Shown here: piece by piece, positions 45,350 through 53,482 of the stretch
Layout: each line of letters begins with the position of its first letter
Position numbering within the stretch: position 1 is the first letter of the stretch
DNA from: Actinomycetota bacterium
GTDB taxonomy: Bacteria; Actinomycetota; Acidimicrobiia; Acidimicrobiales; MedAcidi-G1
NCBI GenBank assembly: GCA_014381745.1
Contig: JACNLA010000032.1
Location: 1 to 64,000 of the forward strand
Length of the DNA: 64,000 bases
Direction: 5' to 3'
Notes under the pieces: model-generated
What the model was told of the DNA's origin: nothing
Seen by the model: only the letters and a program-made list of their open reading frames with translations
The model's database searches: none
Program-made: the position numbers and the translations under genes

Positions 45350-46525
45350 ATGGGCGACGAGCTGATCAGACGGGAGCTGGCCGATCTGGAGGGCTACGTC
45401 TTCGACGAGGTTCCATGGACCGCCCCGCGCCCGCTTTCAGAAAGCCGCGTGGCCGTGGTCACCACGGCTGGGCTGAGGTCTGAGGGTGACCCGGACTGGA
45501 ATCCCGGCGACCAGTCGTTCACCGTCCTGTCGGGCGACCGAGATGACCTCGTGCTGTCGCACTACAGCCCCAACTTCGACAGGACAGGCTGGATCGTCGA
45601 CCCCAACGTCGTGTTGCCGATCGACCGCCTCGACGAGATGGCCGCTGAGGGCGTTGTCGGTTCGGTGGCCGACGTCCACATCTCGTTCATGGGTGCACAA
45701 ATCGACCACACCCTCGAGACCATCAGGCTGGATACAGGGCCAGCCGCCGCCCGTGCCCTGCTGGACGACGGCGTCGACGTGGTCCTGCTCACACCCGTTT
45801 GACCTCTGTGCACGCGTACCGTGGGTACGCTCGCATCGGTCCTTGAAGAAGCCGGAATCGCCACGGTTGCACTGTCGCTCATCCGCCAGCAGGCGGAGAC
45901 CACGAGGCCGCCCCGTGCACTCCACTGCGAGTTCCCCCTGGGACGACCGCTGGGACACCCCGGCGATCCGGCATTCCAGCGAAGCGTCCTTGACGCCGCG
46001 TTCGCCCTGTTGGATGAACCGGAGGGGCCGGTTCTCGTTGACTTTCCCGAGGAGATCACCGACGACTCTGACGCACCTCTGGTGTGCACGATTCCCCCCG
46101 CCGACAGCGGCGACGTTCACCCCGCCGAGGCTGAGGCCAGGGGCCTGCTCCCGGCATGGAAGCGGAGCACCGACACCTACGGTCGCTCAACCGTCGGAAA
46201 GGTCGTGACCGCCGAGGATGTTCCCGGGGTCGTAGGGCTCTTTGCCCGAGTCGCCGCCGGGGAACCGTGGCAGGAGGTCGGCCTTCCCGGAGACCCCACC
46301 AAGGCCGCGGCGGACGTACGCAACTACTACGAGGAGGCGGCTCTGTCGCTCACCGAGGCGGTTCCCGGAGCCCGTCAGGCCGAATCCTGGTTCGTGGGTC
46401 ACACAGCTGCCGGCGACGTCATCCAGCGTGCCCGGGTGGTCATGAAGGAACAGGGTGCCAACTTCTACTTCTGGTACTACCTGCTACCCGCCACCCAGCA
46501 CCACGACCCTGGGGACGAATCATGA
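45350..46525 (+). CDS. GrdB/PrdB-family selenoprotein (glycine/sarcosine/betaine/proline reductase selenoprotein B-like), UGA read as Sec151
   Basis: One continuous frame of 391 residues interrupted only by TGA at 45800-45802. Before it are family blocks VAVVTTAGL, SPNFDRTGW, VLPIDRLDEMAAEG, HISFMGAQ and DDGVDVVLLTPV. After it, in the same frame, are PLCTRTVGTLASVLEEAGIA and RPPRALHCEFPLGRPLG. Read through, the site is TPV-U-PLC, a U-x-x-C redox motif at the catalytic position of GrdB/PrdB proteins (Cys in many homologues). A matching stem-loop follows the TGA. The classic enzymes reductively cleave glycine, betaine or D-proline; the substrate of this lone B-like subunit is unknown, and no A/C or proprotein partners are nearby. 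The stop overlaps the DUF1330 gene (ATGA). selA, selB, selC and selD would have to lie elsewhere. Confidence 0.82.
45800..45802 (+). other. In-frame UGA, probable selenocysteine codon
   Basis: Codon 151 of the frame starting at 45350. Conserved protein sequence continues on both sides, and the next Cys is three codons downstream (U-P-L-C). Confidence 0.8.
45809..45835 (+). promoter_or_regulatory. Bacterial SECIS-like stem-loop
   Basis: TGC, internal loop AC/TC, GCGTACC, loop GTG (45821-45823), GGTACGC, GCA. The upper 7-bp stem is perfect. The apical loop begins 18 nt after the UGA and starts with G, within the range described for bacterial SECIS elements read by SelB. Confidence 0.75.
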
Positions 46526-46974
46526 ACGACCTTCTTTCCCATGCAGGCGACGGTGACACGTCGCCGATCGAGCCCAGCCGGGAACAACTCAGGGTCCTGT
46601 TGGAGCTTGGCCATGAGGGCCCAGTTCACATGGTGAACCTGCTCCGGTTCAGGGAGGTTGCGGAATACCCGGAGGGTTGGGACGGACCGACCGGGACGGG
46701 CGAGGAGGCGTATGCCCGCTACGGGCTGGTAGCCGTCGCACGGGTAGCGGACCTCGGCGGGTGTGTGGTCACGTTCGGTCCGGTAGAGGCCCTCGCCATC
46801 GGCCCCTCCGACTGTCGTTGGGACCAGGTCGCCGTTATCGAGTATCCGGACATGAGGAGCTTCCTCGCGCTTACTGAGGATCCTGTCTACGTGGATGCGC
46901 TGGTCCACCGCAATGCCGGACTTGCCGAAACCCAGGTGCTCGCCGTGAACCCGATAGTCGGTAGGGCAACCTGA
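46522..46974 (+). CDS. DUF1330-like protein coupled to the selenoprotein
   Basis: 150 residues with a dimeric alpha-beta barrel pattern typical of DUF1330 (GPVHMVNLLRFRE, YARYG, WDQVAVIEYPDMRSFLALTEDPVY). These proteins are small and mostly uncharacterised. ATG 46522 overlaps the selenoprotein stop as ATGA, so both are translated together and probably act in one process. Confidence 0.75.
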   Translation: MNDLLSHAGDGDTSPIEPSREQLRVLLELGHEGPVHMVNLLRFREVAEYPEGWDGPTGTGEEAYARYGLVAVARVADLGGCVVTFGPVEALAIGPSDCRWDQVAVIEYPDMRSFLALTEDPVYVDALVHRNAGLAETQVLAVNPIVGRAT

Positions 46975-47066
46975 GGTTGGCCGTCCTTCCCTGCGTTCGT
47001 GCTCGGGAGCGTGTCGGGTGGTCGGCGACGGTACTGTTCGCGGGTTGCGACGAAGGAGGGGAGAGC

Positions 47067-48224
47067 ATGGCGACTGACCGGGAGTTGGCCGACGAGATAG
47101 TCGGGACCATCAGGGCCTGGATAGAACGCGATGTGGTTCCCAACGTGGCCCAGTTCGAGGCCGCCGATGAGTTCCCGCAGGCCATGTTCGACCAGATGTG
47201 CGAGTTCGGGCTGTTCGGTGCGACCATCGCCGAGGAGTACGGCGGCCTGGGCCTCGACATAACCACCTACACGCGGATCATCGAGGAACTGTCCCGCGGC
47301 TACATGTCCCTGGCCGGCATCCTCAACACCCACAAGATCGCCGCAACCATGATCGGTCGTTTCGGTACCGACGAGCAGCGGCGACGCTTCCTGCCCCGGA
47401 TGTGTGACGGCAGCTTCCGGGCGGCGTTCTCGCTCTCGGAACCGGATGCCGGAAGCGACACGGGCGCCATCCGTTGCCGGGCCGAACGTGACGGTGACGA
47501 GTGGGTCATCAACGGAACCAAGATGTGGGTCACCAACGGCATGCGCTCATCTCTGGTGATGCTGTTGGCACGCACGCCCGACGACCGCATCACCTGCTTC
47601 CTCGTCGAGAAGGACCCCGGCGAGTCCTTCGAGGGCATCACCGTTTCAAAAAAAATCGACAAGCTCGGCTACCGCGGCCTCGAGACGGTCGAGATGTCCT
47701 ACGTCGACCACCGTGTTCCGCACACCAATCTGCTCGGCGGAGACGAGGGCCTCGGCCACGGGCGCGGCTACGCCCTCTCTGCCCTTGAACTTGGGCGCAT
47801 CAACGTGGCCGCCCGTGCGGTCGGCGTCGCCCAGGCGGCATTCGAGGCCGCCATCGCCTATGCCCAGCAGCGAGAGACATTTGGCAAGCCGATAGTTCAA
47901 CATCAGGCCATCTCGTTCATGCTGGCCGAGATGGCCACCAAGTTGCAGGCTGCACGCCTGTTGACCTACGACGCTGCCCGCCTGGCCGACGCGGGGGAGC
48001 GCGTCGACGTCGAGGCCGGTATGGCCAAGCTGTTCGCCTCCGAGGCAGCATTCGAGATAGCCACCGACGCCATGCGCATCCACGGCGGCAACGGCTACAC
48101 GACAGAGTTCCCCGTGGAGCGGTACTTCCGCGACACACCCCTGATGATCATCGGTGAGGGGACAAGTGAGATCCAGAAAATGGTGATAGCGCGTAACCTC
48201 GTCGACCGATACCCCGTGGAGTGA
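47067..48224 (+). CDS. Acyl-CoA dehydrogenase
   Basis: 385-residue flavoprotein, full length. AEEYGGLGLDITTYTRIIEEL, AFSLSEPDAGSDTGAIRCRA and IHGGNGYTTEFPVERYFRDT are family signatures. Its C-terminal IGEGTSEIQKMVIARNL carries the usual catalytic-type Glu near 362. GAAGGAGGGG gives an unusually strong ribosome-binding site before ATG 47067. Overlaps the following molybdenum hydroxylase gene by 1-4 bp, depending on its start, and so is probably in the same unit. Confidence 0.93.
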   Translation: MATDRELADEIVGTIRAWIERDVVPNVAQFEAADEFPQAMFDQMCEFGLFGATIAEEYGGLGLDITTYTRIIEELSRGYMSLAGILNTHKIAATMIGRFGTDEQRRRFLPRMCDGSFRAAFSLSEPDAGSDTGAIRCRAERDGDEWVINGTKMWVTNGMRSSLVMLLARTPDDRITCFLVEKDPGESFEGITVSKKIDKLGYRGLETVEMSYVDHRVPHTNLLGGDEGLGHGRGYALSALELGRINVAARAVGVAQAAFEAAIAYAQQRETFGKPIVQHQAISFMLAEMATKLQAARLLTYDAARLADAGERVDVEAGMAKLFASEAAFEIATDAMRIHGGNGYTTEFPVERYFRDTPLMIIGEGTSEIQKMVIARNLVDRYPVE

Positions 48225-50482
48225 TGATGAACCAGACCCAGACCGGCACCTCGATTCTCGGCAACGCCGTACTAAGACGCGAGGACGACACGCTGTTGCG
48301 CGGCAGGGGCGAATACGTCGGGAACGTGGCTCTCGAGGGAGCCCTCCACGCCCACTTTGTCCGTTCGACTGCGGCCCATGGCGAGATCCTCTCGGTGGAC
48401 GTGTCCGACGCCCTTTCAATGCCCGGCGTGGTTGCCGTCTACACGGCAGCCGACATCGGCCTTGACGATCGTCAGCCACCAAAGGGCTTCTACCCGTCCG
48501 AGATGGCACGTCCCTACATGGCACGGGACCGGGTCCGTTTCGTCGGAGAACCGGTGGCTGTGGTACTGGCCGAAACCGCCTATCAGGCGGCCGATGCGGC
48601 CGAGGCGATCTGGGCCGACATTCAGCCGCTGCCCGCCGTGGTCGACCTGGACGATGCCCTGGCCGGCGACACCGTCCTGTTCCCCGAGCTGGGTCACAAC
48701 CTGGTCTGGGAGATCCCCGCCGCCGAGTCCGTCGACTTCTCCACCTGCGAAGCGGTCGTGGAGGCCGACCTGGTCAACAGCCGTGTGGCGGCCGTGTCCA
48801 TCGAGCCACGTGTCGCCGCAGCCGTGTTCGAAGATGGTCGTGTCACCTGCTGGGCCAGCTCACAGGGAGGCCACAACTACCGTGATGACGTAGCCAGGGC
48901 TCTTGGACTCGAGCAGTCAGACGTGAGGGTCCAGGTGAAGGACATCGGCGGTGGCTTCGGTGCCAAGGGAATGGTCTCCGAGGAGGAGATCATGGTGGCG
49001 CAGTTGGCGCGCCTCACAGACCGGCCGGTTCGCTGGACCGAGAGCCGCACCGAGAACCTGATTGGCTACGTCCACGGACGGGCCCAGAACCAGCGGGTCA
49101 CCATGGGCGGAACCCGCGACGGACGCATCACCTCGTACCGGCTCGAGGTGGTTCAGGACTGTGGCGCCTACCCCAAGTGGGGGCCGTTCCTGCCCGAGTT
49201 CACACGGCAGCTGGCCTGTGGGGTCTATGACATCGCAGAGGTGGAGTTCTCGGCCAGGTCGGTTGCGACCACAACCGCACCTCTGTGCGCCTACCGCGGA
49301 GCCGGTCGTCCAGAGGCGACCGCTGCGGTGGAGCGTGCGGTCGACATGTTTGCAGCCGAGATCGGCATGGATCCGGCCGAGGTGCGGCGCATCAACCTGA
49401 TTCCCGCCGATGCCTTCCCGTTCACCACCAGAACCGGTACGTCTTATGACTCAGGTGAGTACGAGGCGGCTCTGGATGCCGCTCTTGAGGCCGCCGACTA
49501 CGACTCGCTGAGGGCCGAACAGCAGCGTCGCCGCGCGGTTGGTGACCGCCACCAGATGGGAATAGGTGTCGCCACCTACGTCGAGATCACCGGCTTCGGC
49601 GGAAGCGAGTACGGCGAGGTCCGTCTGCGGCCCGACGGGACCTTCCTTGCAATCACGGGCTCCACGCCGATCGGGACCGGCCACGTCACAACGTGGGCGA
49701 TGCTTGTCGCCGACCGACTGGGTGTCCCGATGGACCAGGTTGAGGTCTTCCACGGCGATACCGACATCGTCCCCTCGGGGGACACCACCGGCGGGTCAAG
49801 GTCGGTGCAGTTGGCCGGTTCGGCAATGGCCGACGCCTCCGAGAAGCTTGTCGAGGTTGCCCGCCAGGCCGCCGCCGACCAGTTGGAGGCGGCGGTGGCC
49901 GACATCGTCCTGGACGACGGAACCTTCCACGTGGCCGGCACCCCGGCAGTCGGCAGATCATGGACCGACCTGGCAGGTGCCTCAGACCAGGTACTCACCG
50001 GAGTCTCTGACCACGAGCAGCAGGGTGCGACGTTCCCGTTTGGAACCCACATCGTTGTCGCCGAGGTAGACACCGAAACGGGCCATGTCGTCATTGACCG
50101 CATCGTCGCCGTCGACGACGCCGGCACCCTGGTCAACCCGCTTCTGGCGGCCGGCCAGATCCACGGCGGCCTAGCCCAGGGGGTCGCCCAGGCCCTTATG
50201 GAGGAGTTCAGCTACGACGAGGACGGCAACCCCCAGACCACCAACCTGGCCGACTACTCGGCTGTGTCGATGATGGAGGTACCCAGCTACGAGCGGACCT
50301 TCACGCAGACGCCGTCACCTCGCAACCCGCTGGGCGCCAAGGGCATAGGCGAGTCCGGAAGCATCGGATCAACAGCTGCTGTGCAGAGCGCGGTCGTCGA
50401 CGCCGTGTCGCATCTGGGCATCAGGCACATCGACATGCCGCTCACACCCGAGAGGGTCTGGCGGGCCATCCAGACGGCCTGA
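48221..50482 (+). CDS. Molybdopterin-dependent hydroxylase large subunit (CoxL form II-like/xanthine dehydrogenase family)
   Basis: 753 residues. The substrate-channel domain (about 20-130) precedes the Moco-binding region with [14 protein letters not shown] near 245, the active-site loop [11 protein letters not shown] near 358 and the catalytic Glu in [10 protein letters not shown] near 710. AYRGAGR marks form II/other hydroxylases; true CO dehydrogenase (form I) has AYxCSFR. It should hydroxylate an aldehyde or N-heterocycle. The FAD (medium) and 2Fe-2S (small) partner genes are not next to it. Starts at GTG 48221, ATG 48224 or ATG 48227 are possible. Confidence 0.88.
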   Translation: MMMNQTQTGTSILGNAVLRREDDTLLRGRGEYVGNVALEGALHAHFVRSTAAHGEILSVDVSDALSMPGVVAVYTAADIGLDDRQPPKGFYPSEMARPYMARDRVRFVGEPVAVVLAETAYQAADAAEAIWADIQPLPAVVDLDDALAGDTVLFPELGHNLVWEIPAAESVDFSTCEAVVEADLVNSRVAAVSIEPRVAAAVFEDGRVTCWASSQGGHNYRDDVARALGLEQSDVRVQVKDIGGGFGAKGMVSEEEIMVAQLARLTDRPVRWTESRTENLIGYVHGRAQNQRVTMGGTRDGRITSYRLEVVQDCGAYPKWGPFLPEFTRQLACGVYDIAEVEFSARSVATTTAPLCAYRGAGRPEATAAVERAVDMFAAEIGMDPAEVRRINLIPADAFPFTTRTGTSYDSGEYEAALDAALEAADYDSLRAEQQRRRAVGDRHQMGIGVATYVEITGFGGSEYGEVRLRPDGTFLAITGSTPIGTGHVTTWAMLVADRLGVPMDQVEVFHGDTDIVPSGDTTGGSRSVQLAGSAMADASEKLVEVARQAAADQLEAAVADIVLDDGTFHVAGTPAVGRSWTDLAGASDQVLTGVSDHEQQGATFPFGTHIVVAEVDTETGHVVIDRIVAVDDAGTLVNPLLAAGQIHGGLAQGVAQALMEEFSYDEDGNPQTTNLADYSAVSMMEVPSYERTFTQTPSPRNPLGAKGIGESGSIGSTAAVQSAVVDAVSHLGIRHIDMPLTPERVWRAIQTA

Positions 50483-50518
50483 CCCGTTGAGGTCGGTAGC
50501 AGGACAGGCACCAACCCT

Positions 50519-51694
50519 GTGAACGAGCCGCGACGGTTCCTGGTCGAGCGTCTTCGCGAATTCGGGATCACCGTCTTTGCCGAGATGTCGGCCCTTGCGG
50601 ACCGGACCGGTGCCATCAACCTTGGTCAGGGGTTTCCCGACTCCGACGGACCTGAGGAGGTCCGCGAGGCAGCCGTGGCTGCCATCCGAGCAGGCCACAA
50701 CCAGTACCCGCCGGGTCGCGGAATCCTGTCTCTGCGTCAGGCGGTCGCCGACCACCAGAGGCGCTTCTATGGCATCGACCTGGACCCCGAGGCCGAGGTG
50801 CTCATCACCGCCGGAGCGTCAGAGGCGATAGCCGCAGCGATGCTTGCCCTCGTCGAACCCGGCGACGAGGTCATCATGTTCGAGCCCTACTTCGACCACT
50901 ACGCCACGTCGGTCGTACTGGCAGGCGGGCACCGTCACGTGGTTGCGCTGCGCGAGCCGGATCTCTCGTTCGACGTGGCCGAGCTGGAAGCCGCGGTCGG
51001 GCCACGCACCCGCCTGATCCTCGTCAACACCCCCCACAATCCTTCCGGCAAGGTGTTCAGTGCCCACGAAATGGAACAGATTGCACGGGTGGCCGTCGAG
51101 CACAACCTGCTTGTCATCACCGACGAGGTGTACGAGCACCTCATCTACGACGGAGGCAGCCACATCCCGTTGGCGACCCTGCCGGGAATGTGGGAGCGCA
51201 CCCTCACCATCTCGTCGGCAGGTAAGTCCTTCGGTTTCACCGGCTGGAAGGTCGGCTGGGCGAGCGGACCCGAGGCGATGGTGTCGGCCCTGCTGACGGC
51301 CAAGCAGTCGCTCACCTATGTGAGCGGGGGGCCCTTCCAGCACGCCCTCGTAACGGCGCTGGAACTGGGCGACGACTACTTCACACAACTTGCTGACGAC
51401 CTCGAGGCAAAGCGTGACCTTCTCAGCGAGGGACTGCGCAGTGCGGGCTTCGGGGTCTTTCCAACGGCGGGCACCTACTTCGTGACGGCCGACATCCGAC
51501 CCCTTGGTGCCGAGGACGGGGTGGAATTCTGCATGTCGATGCCGGAACGTTGTGGCGTTGTGGCTGTTCCCAGCGTCGTGTTCTATGACAACGAGGATGC
51601 CGGCCGACATCTCATCCGGTTCGCCTTCTGCAAGAGGCCTGAGGTGCTCGCCGAGGCTGCAGAACGGCTGGCAGGCATGGGAGGGTCCTCCTGA
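50519..51694 (+). CDS. Class I aminotransferase (kynurenine/glutamine/methionine aminotransferase-like)
   Basis: 391-residue PLP enzyme: [15 protein letters not shown] near 35, [28 protein letters not shown] and the PLP Lys in [16 protein letters not shown] near 238. This pattern matches the YbdL/KAT/glutamine transaminase K branch. A GTG start is used at 50519. The stop overlaps the next gene by 1 bp. That gene encodes an omega-amidase-like enzyme, and pairs of this kind remove the 2-oxo-acid amide left after transamination with glutamine. Confidence 0.88.
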   Translation: MNEPRRFLVERLREFGITVFAEMSALADRTGAINLGQGFPDSDGPEEVREAAVAAIRAGHNQYPPGRGILSLRQAVADHQRRFYGIDLDPEAEVLITAGASEAIAAAMLALVEPGDEVIMFEPYFDHYATSVVLAGGHRHVVALREPDLSFDVAELEAAVGPRTRLILVNTPHNPSGKVFSAHEMEQIARVAVEHNLLVITDEVYEHLIYDGGSHIPLATLPGMWERTLTISSAGKSFGFTGWKVGWASGPEAMVSALLTAKQSLTYVSGGPFQHALVTALELGDDYFTQLADDLEAKRDLLSEGLRSAGFGVFPTAGTYFVTADIRPLGAEDGVEFCMSMPERCGVVAVPSVVFYDNEDAGRHLIRFAFCKRPEVLAEAAERLAGMGGSS

Positions 51695-52461
51695 TGAAGG
51701 TTGCAGCAGTCCAACACGACGTGGTCTGGGAGGATCGTGTCGCCAACCACGCGCACCTCGCGGACCTGATCGCAGGCGCGGCAGCCGAGGGCGCCAACCT
51801 CGTTGTCCTGACCGAGATGTTCCCTGTCGGGTTCTCGATGGCCGCCGAACGCATTGCGGAACCGCCGGACGGACCGAGCATCGGGTTCCTTGTCCAACAG
51901 GCCGAGGAGCACGGTCTCTGGGCCGCCGGATCGGTGCCTGTGAGGGACGAGCCTGAGTTGATGCCGGTGAACCGGTTCGTCCTGGCCGGCCCCGATGGCA
52001 CCCTCCACCACTACGACAAGATGTATCCGTTCACCTATGCCGGAGAGCGTGACCACTACCGGCCGGGTGACAGGCCGGTAACCGTGACCATCGAGGGCGT
52101 CCGTGTAAGCCTCTTCGTCTGCTACGACCTGCGCTTCTCTGAGGCTTTCTGGGACGTCGCCGAAACGACGGATCTGTACCTGGTTCCAGCCAACTGGCCT
52201 TCAAGTCGACGTGAGCACTGGATGACGCTGTTGCGTGCGAGGGCTATCGAGAACCAGGCCTATGTGGTTGGGGTGAACCGTGTCGGAGAGGACCCACGGT
52301 TCTCCTATTCCGGTGACAGCCTCATCGTTGACCCTTTGGGAGAGGTTCTGGCTGACGCAGAACCGGGCGAAGAGGCCGTGCTCCTGGCCGATGTGGATCC
52401 GTCACTGGTTGCAGAGGTACGCGCCGAGTTTCCGTTCCTCCAGGATCGTCGGGGGAGATGA
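51694..52461 (+). CDS. Carbon-nitrogen hydrolase (omega-amidase/Nit2-like)
   Basis: 255-residue nitrilase-superfamily amidase with the complete Glu-Lys-Cys triad: Glu in LTEMFPVGFS near 41, Lys in YDKMYPF near 109 and Cys in VCYDLRFSEAF near 143. The closest pattern is omega-amidase (YafV/Nit2), which hydrolyses 2-oxoglutaramate or 2-oxosuccinamate. Coupling to the aminotransferase upstream (1-bp overlap) supports this. It overlaps the polyprenyl synthase start by 4 bp. Confidence 0.88.
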   Translation: MKVAAVQHDVVWEDRVANHAHLADLIAGAAAEGANLVVLTEMFPVGFSMAAERIAEPPDGPSIGFLVQQAEEHGLWAAGSVPVRDEPELMPVNRFVLAGPDGTLHHYDKMYPFTYAGERDHYRPGDRPVTVTIEGVRVSLFVCYDLRFSEAFWDVAETTDLYLVPANWPSSRREHWMTLLRARAIENQAYVVGVNRVGEDPRFSYSGDSLIVDPLGEVLADAEPGEEAVLLADVDPSLVAEVRAEFPFLQDRRGR

Positions 52462-53468
52462 GCGGCCCCGAAATCCTGAAGCGGGCACGGCTCCTGGTGG
52501 AGCCGGTCATGGAAGGGGCTGTCGATGGTCTCTGTTCCGAGTTGGGTCTGCCGGCCCGGTATCACCTCGGCTGGGCGGAGGCCGACGGCTCTCCGTCGGC
52601 GGTAGGGGCCGGAAAGGGGCTCCGGCCCGCCTTGGCGGTGCTGTCCGCCGAGGCCGTTGGTGCCCCGGGCGAGGTCGCCGTTCCGGGGGCTGTAGCCGTC
52701 GAGCTGGTCCACAATTTCTCGTTGATCCACGACGACATCATCGATGGCGACGTGGAGCGGCGGCACAGGGCCACCGTCTGGGCGGCATTCGGCACCGACG
52801 ACGCCATCATCTCCGGTGACGCACTCCACAACCTGGCCTTCCAGGTCCTGCTGGCGGATCCCACCTCTGAGCGGGTCGCCGCAACTGTCCGCCTGGCTCG
52901 GGCCACCTCGGCGATGCTGGCCGGGCAGGCCGCCGACATGGCCTTCGACGACCTGCCGGTTGTCGGCTTTGATGACTGCCTGTCAATGGAGGCAGACAAG
53001 ACGGGTGCCCTCCTGGGTTGTGCAGCGTCAATCGGTGCCGTGCTGGCCGGCGCAACGGAGACAACCGTTGAGGCACTCGACTCCTTTGGACAAGAGCTCG
53101 GTGTGGCCTTCCAGGCCGTCGATGACGTCCTCGGCATCTGGGGTAATCCGGAGGTGACGGGTAAGGCAGCAGGAAACGATCTGAGGGAGCGCAAGAAGTC
53201 GATGCCGGTTGCAGTGGTTCTTTCCGGCGGTGCGACCGGGGCGGCCGACCTTGCCGACATCTACAACAAGCCCGGCGATCTCACCGATGACGACGTTGCC
53301 AGGGCGACTGCGATCATCGAGGCTGCCGGTGGCAGGGAGCGCACCGAGGCCGAGGCGGCCAGCCGGCTTGAATCCGCCCTCGACTCGCTGGACGCCCTGG
53401 CGATGCCTTCTGAGGTTGACGCCGAGATACGTGGCCTTGCCTGCTTCGCCGTGGAGCGCAGCTTCTAG
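52458..53468 (+). CDS. Polyprenyl (geranylgeranyl-type) diphosphate synthase
   Basis: 336-residue all-alpha prenyltransferase. First Asp-rich motif LIHDDIIDGD near 93, second in FQAVDDVLGIWGN near 223, and GKGLRPAL at the IPP-binding end. It extends allylic diphosphates with isopentenyl diphosphate for quinone, carotenoid or lipid synthesis; chain length cannot be read reliably. Overlaps the omega-amidase gene by 4 bp (ATGA) and is convergent with the helicase gene, 14 bp away. Confidence 0.9.
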   Translation: MSGPEILKRARLLVEPVMEGAVDGLCSELGLPARYHLGWAEADGSPSAVGAGKGLRPALAVLSAEAVGAPGEVAVPGAVAVELVHNFSLIHDDIIDGDVERRHRATVWAAFGTDDAIISGDALHNLAFQVLLADPTSERVAATVRLARATSAMLAGQAADMAFDDLPVVGFDDCLSMEADKTGALLGCAASIGAVLAGATETTVEALDSFGQELGVAFQAVDDVLGIWGNPEVTGKAAGNDLRERKKSMPVAVVLSGGATGAADLADIYNKPGDLTDDDVARATAIIEAAGGRERTEAEAASRLESALDSLDALAMPSEVDAEIRGLACFAVERSF

Positions 53469-53482
53469 GAGTCAGGACAGGG

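Noticed and set aside
45821-46525. Separate 234-codon gene starting GTG 45821
   Set aside because: Same frame as the upstream fragment, no ribosome-binding site, the GTG is the loop of the hairpin, and conserved family sequence lies between the TGA and the GTG.
48221-50482. Aerobic CO dehydrogenase large subunit
   Set aside because: The active-site loop is AYRGAGR, not the AYxCSFR of form I CoxL, and coxM/coxS are absent nearby.
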